Assembly: GCA_016763285.1 (NCBI GenBank)
Contig: JAESUC010000259.1
Span: 1 to 40,970 of the forward strand
Source: Pseudomonas sp.
GTDB lineage: Bacteria; Pseudomonadota; Gammaproteobacteria; Pseudomonadales; Pseudomonadaceae
Length of the DNA: 40,970 bases
Direction of reading: 5' to 3'
Shown: piece after piece, positions 33,611 through 40,970 of the stretch
Layout of the letters: the number at the start of each line of letters is the position of its first letter
Numbering within the stretch: the first letter of the stretch is position 1
Notes under the pieces: model-generated
What the model was told of the DNA's origin: nothing
The model's input: the letters and a program-made list of their open reading frames with translations, nothing else
Database searches by the model: none
Made by a program: the position numbers and the translations under genes

Positions 33611-33645
33611 AAGAAAAGCCGTCCCTGCCAATGGCAGGGGCGGCT
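33611..33645 (-). terminator. intrinsic terminator of the lipase-like gene
   Basis: A 13-bp stem (33617-33629 with 33633-33645, one G-T pair) is followed on the minus strand by TTTTCTTT. On the plus strand there is no T-run, so it mainly serves the minus-strand lipase gene; it may also protect the SDR mRNA end. Confidence 0.85.
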
Positions 33646-33666
33646 CGGTCCTGAGTCGGCAAATCC

Positions 33667-35541
33667 TTACTGTACGTTACGCTCCATGAATGCGAGCAGC
33701 GGATCGATTACGTTGTTGCTGGCATCGTCATCGGCAGCCAGCACGTCGTTATGCGAGTAGCCTTCACTCATGTGCACCTCGAAGCCGCCCTCCGGGCCAC
33801 CAAAGGTCGGGAAGGCGCTCAGATCATTGGCTCCGGCTAGCATTCTTGGCGTGATGCCGTCACAGCTGAGCGATGCACAGGGTGCAATGGCGTTGGCGAA
33901 GCTGCGCCAGATACCCGGCACCGGGGTCAGACCGTTGGTCCCACCGAAGCCGATGACCGGCACGTCGATCTGTTGTGCCTGGGTCTGGTTGACGATATCC
34001 GAGCGACCGCGCCCCCCCTGGCCCACCGGCAGCGACAGCGCGCTGGTATCCAGGCCCAGGTTGGCGCCACCGAGCGCCGCGTTGTTCCCGATCAGAAGAC
34101 CATAGGTCGGATAGTACCAGTCGCTGTAGTTGGTTTCGCCAACATACAGCGAGGGAACAAGGCGTCCCATGTTCACCGGCTCGGCCTCCACACCCCAGAA
34201 CAACTGCGGTGTAAGCAAGGTGGTCGGTGCCGGGCCGTTGTCGGTGAATGCTGATGCTGGCAGGGTCTGGTCGTTATCCAGCCACTCGACCAGACCATCT
34301 GCATTCAGCGAACCCAGCGCCCCCATCGAGAGATGGAAGAACTGCGGCGTCGGCTGATTATCGTCGTCCTGGAAGGTGGCCAGTGCCGCGCCCGCGGTGA
34401 CCGGGAAGGGTCGATCGTTATAGCCGGCCACCTGACCGTAGACGCTGTTGGGGGCGCCGTTGCGGTCCGGCCCGAATGCCTGCTGCAGTATGGCCTGCTC
34501 CCCGTTGATGGTGCCTTCAAACGCCATCTGCATTCCCAGCACCTCGCTCGACACCAACTGCTGTGGCCCCAGCCCTGGCGCATTGATATAGGAGCTGACG
34601 GTTCCGGCCTGTGCTGCGGCATATAGCCCACCGTCGGCCGCAGCTTCTACCGCGTCCAGCTCTGCCGGCGTTGGCGCTGTGGCCCGCAGCGAGCCCCCCT
34701 GCCCTTCAAACAGCACCAGCCCGCGTAGTTTCGCGTAACCTGGCTCCGGGGTACCGGTGTTGCTCAGATTGAAATCGGTGGCGGCATAGCGCGCAACAAA
34801 ACCGGTTCCGGCGGAGTGACCACCCAGAAACACGTTGCCGTTACGCGCCGCATCGCGTGCCAGCTCGACCACCACATCAATATCCCGGGAGAACACCTGG
34901 GGAGTCCAGTTGACCATGAAAGGCACATCGATCTGATCATAGAACACGGCACGTCGATCCAGCTCGGGGCTCAGCGGCAGATCGAGCTCGTCGCCAAACA
35001 GGAAGTTCACGGCCAGCAGGGCGTTCTTTTCTGCTTCGGCGATATTCAGACCGGTGGTGTCCTGCAACAGGACCGACCGGCGCTCGAATGCCCAGACTTC
35101 CACCACAGTGCCGCTGGCCTGCGCTTTGGCCATGAGATTCTCGGCCAGACGAAAATAATTGTGCGCACCGCCCAGCGTGCCAGGCACAGCAACCAGAATC
35201 GCGTCGGGCTGCAAGTTGGCCTGGTCGGCCAATGCGTAGCGGGTATAGCGCGCCTGATTCAAGTCCGCATCCGCGCCCAGATGGGTAATCAGTTTCGCAT
35301 TGGTGACCGTGACACCGGCCGTACCAGGCGTCTGGGCAGCTTTCGCCGGACTCGAGGTGGTCACGGTCTGTATGCACATGTCGTTCACCTGAACCGCACC
35401 GGCAATCGCATTGCAAGGCTCTGAGGACGGGATCGAACTGGAGGGGCCGCCGCCTCCGCCTGGCAAGCAACCTGCCAGGGCGACGCCAGCCGATAGCAGG
35501 GCGATAGCGCGGATGGATGCCGAGAGTCTGTTTACTCGCAT
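33667..35541 (-). CDS. large lipase-like alpha/beta hydrolase lipoprotein
   Basis: A 624-residue lipoprotein. Lipobox LAGC places the acylated Cys at 25, followed by a Gly/Ser-rich spacer. VPGTLGGAHNYFRLAENL (119-136) looks like the oxyanion region. The nucleophile is Ser243 in GGHSAGTGF, and a late SHNDVL supplies the likely catalytic His. The acid residue is not clear. Overall it resembles large bacterial cell-surface lipases and esterases (Pla-1/VolA-like), but I am not certain of the family. ATG 35541 is used because AGGAG lies upstream and the signal peptide begins there. It is divergent from the TetR-type gene (246-bp gap), which is the obvious candidate regulator. Confidence 0.82.
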   Translation of the reverse strand: MRVNRLSASIRAIALLSAGVALAGCLPGGGGGPSSSIPSSEPCNAIAGAVQVNDMCIQTVTTSSPAKAAQTPGTAGVTVTNAKLITHLGADADLNQARYTRYALADQANLQPDAILVAVPGTLGGAHNYFRLAENLMAKAQASGTVVEVWAFERRSVLLQDTTGLNIAEAEKNALLAVNFLFGDELDLPLSPELDRRAVFYDQIDVPFMVNWTPQVFSRDIDVVVELARDAARNGNVFLGGHSAGTGFVARYAATDFNLSNTGTPEPGYAKLRGLVLFEGQGGSLRATAPTPAELDAVEAAADGGLYAAAQAGTVSSYINAPGLGPQQLVSSEVLGMQMAFEGTINGEQAILQQAFGPDRNGAPNSVYGQVAGYNDRPFPVTAGAALATFQDDDNQPTPQFFHLSMGALGSLNADGLVEWLDNDQTLPASAFTDNGPAPTTLLTPQLFWGVEAEPVNMGRLVPSLYVGETNYSDWYYPTYGLLIGNNAALGGANLGLDTSALSLPVGQGGRGRSDIVNQTQAQQIDVPVIGFGGTNGLTPVPGIWRSFANAIAPCASLSCDGITPRMLAGANDLSAFPTFGGPEGGFEVHMSEGYSHNDVLAADDDASNNVIDPLLAFMERNVQ

Positions 35542-35787
35542 TGTGATCTCCTGACCCGGCCTGACCGGGTATATTTTTGTATTTGTTCGGACACAGCACA
35601 ATTACGCTACCAGTCTCTTCCGGCGCTGGCTTGAATCAATTTGCAGATCAGGCTTGCATACATCTTAAAACGATAAAAAGCCCGCCGGACAGATGAAAAA
35701 CTTGATGAATCACCATCGGGACACTTCTAATCTTGGTATCGATGTTGCTACTATGCATCACGCCATACAATTTGCGGATTAGAAACC
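35542..35787. promoter_or_regulatory. divergent control region of the lipase and TetR genes
   Basis: 246 bp, markedly more AT-rich than the flanking genes. It holds the lipase ribosome site, a stem ACCCGG-N5-CCGGGT beside an ATATTTTT stretch (about 35554-35577) in the lipase leader, and a short palindrome TTGAATCAA (35631-35639). A weak TACTAT (35749-35754) lies upstream of the TetR gene. No convincing -35/-10 pair stands out. An operator is expected here. Confidence 0.45.
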
Positions 35788-36411
35788 ATGAGTAACCAAC
35801 CGACCCCCCTCTCGCTGGCACTGTCGCAGCGCAAGTCCGATGAACGTGCCACCCCCATGACTGCCTTTCGCATGGCTCGCCGCTGGTGGCTGGAAGGCCG
35901 CAGGCTCAACCTGTCGCTGCTGGCGGAGGAGCTCGGCGTGGGTCGCGCTACGCTGATGCGCTGGGTGGGCAACAAGGACCTGCTGATGGGAGAGATTCTC
36001 TGGTCCGAGTACAAGCGTCTCTACGACGAGGCCATCGAGCGTGCCCAGTCAGATCCGAAACTCAAGGGAATTGATTTCCTGGCGCAGATCTACACCGACA
36101 TCAACGTCGCGCTGATCAATGCCAGACCCATGCACGATTTCATGCGCGCGGAACCACAATGGGGTCTGCAGCTTCTGACGTCCAACGTCTCCGGCCTGCA
36201 GAGCAGACTGATCGAGACCTGGCGCAAGCTGTTTGAAGAGCAGATTCAGGCCGGCACGATCAATCCCGAAATGGACGCCGACAGCCTGGCCTACTTCATC
36301 ATCCGTATCGGTGAAGGTGCGATTTACTGCGATCTGATCTGTGGACGCACGCCAAATCCCGAGCCCGCCAGCACCGCGTTCCGTCTGCTGGTCAACGGCC
36401 ATACCCGCTAG
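35788..36411 (+). CDS. TetR-type transcriptional regulator (possibly QsdR family)
   Basis: A 207-residue regulator. The N-terminal helix-turn-helix (about 42-66) reads LSLLAEELGVGRATLMRWVGNKDLL, and the C-terminal ligand-binding part is all-helical with LAYFIIRIGEGAIYCDLI (about 172-189). The overall pattern recalls the QsdR group of TetR regulators, but this is from memory. TetR proteins are usually repressors of a divergent gene and respond to the substrate or product of the encoded enzyme; here that is the lipase-like lipoprotein. Its TAG stop overlaps the stop of the opposing sensor kinase gene by sharing CTAG (36408-36411). Confidence 0.85.
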   Translation: MSNQPTPLSLALSQRKSDERATPMTAFRMARRWWLEGRRLNLSLLAEELGVGRATLMRWVGNKDLLMGEILWSEYKRLYDEAIERAQSDPKLKGIDFLAQIYTDINVALINARPMHDFMRAEPQWGLQLLTSNVSGLQSRLIETWRKLFEEQIQAGTINPEMDADSLAYFIIRIGEGAIYCDLICGRTPNPEPASTAFRLLVNGHTR

Positions 36412-37997
36412 CCTCTCCGCAGGGGCCACTCCAGAATGAAGTCCGCCCCACCCAGGGTGGCGGACTCGCCCGCACGGGCAGTACCGCTGTGCCAGTACAT
36501 CACTCGACGCACGATCGACAGGCCCAGCCCATATCCGCCCGAAGCGCGTGTGCGGCTGTCGTCCAGGCGCAGGAAGGGCGTAAAGACCTTCTCTCGCAGC
36601 TGTTCATCGATGCCCGGCCCGTCATCCTGCACGCTGACCACACAGCGACCATAGACCACCTGGCAGTTCACCCGCACCCGGCGGCTGGCGTGGCGCATGG
36701 CGTTGGTAATCAGATTGCTCAGCGCCCGGGTCAGATAGCGCTCTTCGGCTTCCACCGCGTTGGCCCGCCCGTAACTGTTATCGACAAGATCAATCTCGAT
36801 CGCCTGGTTCAGCGGCGCCAGTTCATGTATCACCCTGTCGATCAGCGCGGGTACATCCACCAGGACCATGCTCAGTGCCGGGGCACCCTGCTCCAGCCGG
36901 GCATAGGTCAGAATCTCGTCGACCAGCAGATCCAGTTCGCTCAGATCCGCGTCCATGCCCTGTACATAATGGGCAATATCCTTGTCATTCTTCGAGGTCT
37001 CGACCATCTCCAGTCCGAAGCGCAACCGTGCAATCGGCGTGCGCAACTCGTGGGATACCGCACCGATCATCTCCTGCTGGATCTTCATCAGTCGTTGCAG
37101 ATGGCTGGCCATGTCGTTGAATGCCCTGGCCACCCGCCCCACCGGGTCCTGACCGGCGGCATTCACCCGGGCATCCAGGTTGCCATGGCTGAGCAGCATG
37201 GCCGCCGCCTCCAGGGTAATCAGCCGGCGTTCGAGCTGACGCACCAGCAGATAGATCAGCAGGCCGCTGAGGGTCAACACCAGCAGGCCGGTGATCAACA
37301 GCAGCTCGCGGGGATAGTCTTCCATCTGGAACAGCGGCCCCAGGCGCAGCACCCAGTCGGTATCGGTGACCTTCATGTACAGCAGCACCGAGTCACCATC
37401 GGGTCCCAGGGTCATGACCGTATCGAACTCTTCCAGGCGGCGCCGCTGATCTGCGTCCAGGTCTGCTTCGCGCATGCGTGTGAGCATCAGGGTATAGCCG
37501 AAATTCTTGTCCTGTCGCAACCGCTGCAGGCGTGCAGGCATGTCCGACTCGGGGTGCCGCACAAGCTCGTCCACCAGCAGAAACAGGGTCGCCCGGCCCA
37601 GCTGCTCGGTAATTCGCTGGATGTCGGTGGTCAGAACGGTATGTTCATCCACCTGACTGAACACCTGCACCTGGTTTTCCGCCAGGGGCTTGACCAGCAC
37701 CCTGCCGCGAGCAAGCTGGGACCGTTGCCGGGAGTCCAGCGTCACCTGAGTCAGGGACCGCAGCTGTAGCGGGACACCAATCAGCCGGGTCCAGGCCGCC
37801 AGCGCACGCAACCGTTCAGTACCCTCCATTGCCTGCAGATTATCCGCCATCAGACGGAAGGTACCGGTCGCAATTTCCTCCCGGTAGGTCTCGGCGCGAA
37901 ACTCGTTGACCTGGCGGATGCCCAATAGCGCCAGCAGCGACACCACGACGAGAATCAGCAGCATGCCACCGTAGATACGCAGGAAGATGGAGTTCAC
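36408..37997 (-). CDS. RstB/BfmS-like sensor histidine kinase
   Basis: A 529-residue membrane histidine kinase. TM1 (about 8-27) and TM2 (about 232-252) flank a long periplasmic sensor region. HAMP (253-305) is followed by HisKA with His316 (AVSHELRTPIARLRFGLEM). The HATPase has NLITNAMRHA, DDGPGI and GGYGLGLSIV; the late GGADFILEWPLRRG resembles RstB. It is longer than E. coli RstB (433). A GTG at 37997 starts the frame (MNSIFLRIYGG) 12 nt after the regulator stop, with no good ribosome site, so it is probably coupled to the upstream gene. The signal is unknown. Position beside nrdA matches PA1158. Confidence 0.88.
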   Translation of the reverse strand: MNSIFLRIYGGMLLILVVVSLLALLGIRQVNEFRAETYREEIATGTFRLMADNLQAMEGTERLRALAAWTRLIGVPLQLRSLTQVTLDSRQRSQLARGRVLVKPLAENQVQVFSQVDEHTVLTTDIQRITEQLGRATLFLLVDELVRHPESDMPARLQRLRQDKNFGYTLMLTRMREADLDADQRRRLEEFDTVMTLGPDGDSVLLYMKVTDTDWVLRLGPLFQMEDYPRELLLITGLLVLTLSGLLIYLLVRQLERRLITLEAAAMLLSHGNLDARVNAAGQDPVGRVARAFNDMASHLQRLMKIQQEMIGAVSHELRTPIARLRFGLEMVETSKNDKDIAHYVQGMDADLSELDLLVDEILTYARLEQGAPALSMVLVDVPALIDRVIHELAPLNQAIEIDLVDNSYGRANAVEAEERYLTRALSNLITNAMRHASRRVRVNCQVVYGRCVVSVQDDGPGIDEQLREKVFTPFLRLDDSRTRASGGYGLGLSIVRRVMYWHSGTARAGESATLGGADFILEWPLRRG

Positions 37998-38009
37998 AGG
38001 GCGGCCGGC

Positions 38010-38723
38010 TCAGGGTCGCACGGCGACAAACAGATAACCCTTGCTGCGTACCGTCTTGATGATGCGTGGCAGTTCCGGGTCATCCCCGATCTTGGGTCGG
38101 ATGCGTGAGATGCGCACGTCGATGGACCGGTCCTGGCCGTCGTATTCGATACCGCGCAGGGCATTGAATATCTCCTCACGGCTGAGTACGCGACCGGCAT
38201 TGCTGGCCAGCAGCCAGAGCAGATCCAGCTCGGCACCCGTCAGGTCGATCAACTGATTGCGCAGCCAGGCCTCGCGTCGGGCGTGGTCGATCACCAGCGG
38301 ACCGAAGGTCAGACGGTTGACCGGCGCACCACTGGTGGGTTCGGTCTCGGCGGTCCGCCGCAATAGTGCGCGTATGCGGGCCAGCAGGACCTGGGGTCGC
38401 ACCGGCTTGTTGACGTAATCATCGGCGCCCAGTTCCAGACCCCGAATATGGTCTTCGTCGTCGCTACGGGCAGTCAGCATCAATACCGGCCGGGCATACC
38501 CGGCGGCGCGCAGGCGCTTGCAGATCGACAGACCATCCTCACCCGGCAACATCAGATCCAGCACGACCAGATCGGGATTGCTGGCCAGGATATGCTCCAC
38601 CGCGCCTGCCCCGTCGGTCAGCAGATCAACCTCCAGCCCTTGCGAACGGAGAAATGCCTGGATCAGATCCGCGAGTTTCAGATCGTCTTCAACTATGAGT
38701 ATGCGTTCATGTTCAGTTGCCAT
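38010..38723 (-). CDS. RstA/OmpR-family response regulator
   Basis: A 237-residue OmpR/PhoB-type regulator. The receiver domain (about 6-120) has phospho-acceptor Asp56 (VVLDLMLPGEDG), Thr in MLTARSD and Lys in VNKPVRP. The winged-helix domain (about 138-235) has LTGAELDLLWLLASNAGRVLSREEIFNALRG and the recognition region DRSIDVRISRIRPKIG, ending in IIKTVRSKGYLF. It is transcribed before the kinase gene. A minus-strand TACAAT (38768-38763) could be its -10, and an NrdR-type palindrome lies about 60 bp further up. Its targets are unknown. It is equivalent in position to PA1157. Confidence 0.9.
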   Translation of the reverse strand: MATEHERILIVEDDLKLADLIQAFLRSQGLEVDLLTDGAGAVEHILASNPDLVVLDLMLPGEDGLSICKRLRAAGYARPVLMLTARSDDEDHIRGLELGADDYVNKPVRPQVLLARIRALLRRTAETEPTSGAPVNRLTFGPLVIDHARREAWLRNQLIDLTGAELDLLWLLASNAGRVLSREEIFNALRGIEYDGQDRSIDVRISRIRPKIGDDPELPRIIKTVRSKGYLFVAVRP

Positions 38724-38827
38724 GGGCCCGCCAACCTGCCTGTCTCATCCCGGAAAGCAGCGATTGTACCACTCCCGAGCCAAAGGCCTACCCAGGGTGA
38801 AACCATGAATACAGACACATGAACAAA

Positions 38828-38843
38828 ACACTACATGTAGTGT
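38828..38843. promoter_or_regulatory. NrdR-type box 1 (perfect palindrome)
   Basis: ACACTACATGTAGTGT is a perfect 16-bp palindrome, extending to 20 bp at 38826-38845. It fits the NrdR pattern ACAC-N8-GTGT. It lies 105 bp from the response-regulator ATG but 289 bp from nrdA. Confidence 0.6.
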
Positions 38844-38961
38844 TTCAATAATTTTTTTCATCGGCCTTTTCTTGGCCTTTACACGCTGTAAATGCCCGTC
38901 ATTGCTGGTCTCGGGCCAGGCAGGCGGCACACTGCCATGATCACGGTCACAAAATATCGGC

Positions 38962-38990
38962 TTGCAGCGGCCGAAAACACACACTATCTT
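38962..38990 (+). promoter_or_regulatory. candidate nrdA promoter
   Basis: TTGCAG (38962-38967) and TATCTT (38985-38990) are spaced by exactly 17 bp. NrdR-type box 2 overlaps the -10 and box 3 lies just past the predicted start, the usual layout for NrdR repression. Hexamer matches are moderate. Confidence 0.5.
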
Positions 38991-38994
38991 GTGC
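38979..38994. promoter_or_regulatory. NrdR-type box 2
   Basis: ACACACTATCTTGTGC fits ACAC-N8-GTGT with one end mismatch. It starts 31 bp before box 3 (three helical turns), as expected for a cooperative NrdR pair. Confidence 0.6.
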
Positions 38995-39009
38995 CTCAGA
39001 TTAAAACGC

Positions 39010-39025
39010 ACACCACATGTAGTCC
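39010..39025. promoter_or_regulatory. NrdR-type box 3
   Basis: ACACCACATGTAGTCC shares ACATGTAGT with the perfect box 1 and has the ACAC left arm. It lies 31 bp downstream of box 2. Confidence 0.55.
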
Positions 39026-39089
39026 AGTCGCCGGCGTGCGGCTTGCCAACAGGCAGGCAAACGGCGGCGATTTCGACCAGAAACGACCA

Positions 39090-39105
39090 CCACAACATAT
39101 TGTGT
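39090..39105. promoter_or_regulatory. NrdR-like box 4, 26 bp before the nrdA start
   Basis: CCACAACATATTGTGT carries CACAA/TTGTG inverted arms with the NrdR spacing. It lies 80 bp from box 3 and close to the ribosome site AAGGAG, within the predicted leader. Confidence 0.4.
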
Positions 39106-39131
39106 TACCGGCTTCGCCAAGGAGATCACCC

Positions 39132-40970
<1,839 letters not shown>

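Larger units (their letters stand above)
38724..39131. other. 408-bp region between the two-component genes and nrdA
   Basis: Apart from the four NrdR-type boxes and the candidate nrdA promoter, it holds a run ATTTTTTTCATCGGCCTTTTCTTGG near 38851-38875 and the candidate TACAAT for the minus-strand regulator gene. I see no coding sequence and no RNA gene. Confidence 0.5.

Overview
The window is GC-rich chromosomal DNA from a gammaproteobacterium of the Pseudomonadaceae. The run tRNA-Gly/tRNA-Glu, GST, DUF815 ATPase, sagS, glutathione peroxidase, msrB, alaA, a small hypothetical gene and htpX matches the P. aeruginosa PA2819-PA2830 neighbourhood as I remember it. A RstA/RstB-like pair beside nrdA matches PA1156-PA1158. 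A tandem set of secreted polyester-hydrolase-like enzymes points, as an inference, to the marine/halophilic genus Halopseudomonas. I see no prophage, transposase, CRISPR array or rRNA.

Layout. 1-0.2 kb: a tRNA-Glu/tRNA-Gly transcript on the minus strand with a strong promoter. 0.3-7.6 kb: a tight five-gene minus-strand operon. In transcription order it encodes a PoxB-like ThDP enzyme, an enolase-superfamily enzyme, a YdiJ-like FAD/Fe-S oxidoreductase, an orphan homologue of the Anabaena sensory rhodopsin transducer, and a membrane-tailed SDR. It looks like a catabolic route for a sugar acid or 2-hydroxy acid that feeds the quinone pool. 8-16.6 kb: the sagS-alaA-htpX core block (biofilm signalling, peroxide and methionine-sulfoxide repair, alanine synthesis, membrane proteolysis). 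16.7-27.4 kb: housekeeping genes, namely an ATP-NAD kinase-like gene, pdxB, epmC, a MATE exporter, a DUF3080 lipoprotein, tusA, an ABM-family gene, rlmM, and the divergent metE/metR pair.

27.5-36.4 kb: an ester-hydrolase island. It holds a type-B carboxylesterase lipoprotein, three tandem secreted alpha/beta hydrolases of the cutinase/PETase superfamily, an SDR, a large lipase-like lipoprotein and a divergent TetR-type regulator. Each tandem hydrolase has its own terminator. All three have the same upstream layout: an 18-bp imperfect palindrome, then a leader hairpin about 35-38 nt downstream, then the ATG about 36-40 nt after that. This cis-regulatory design matches nothing I know and is the most novel signal in the window.

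36.4-41 kb: a RstB/RstA-like two-component system, a 408-bp control region with four NrdR-type boxes (one pair 31 bp apart over a candidate nrdA promoter), and the first 613 codons of nrdA, which runs off the window. At several convergent gene pairs the stop codons lie inside perfect inverted repeats or overlap each other.
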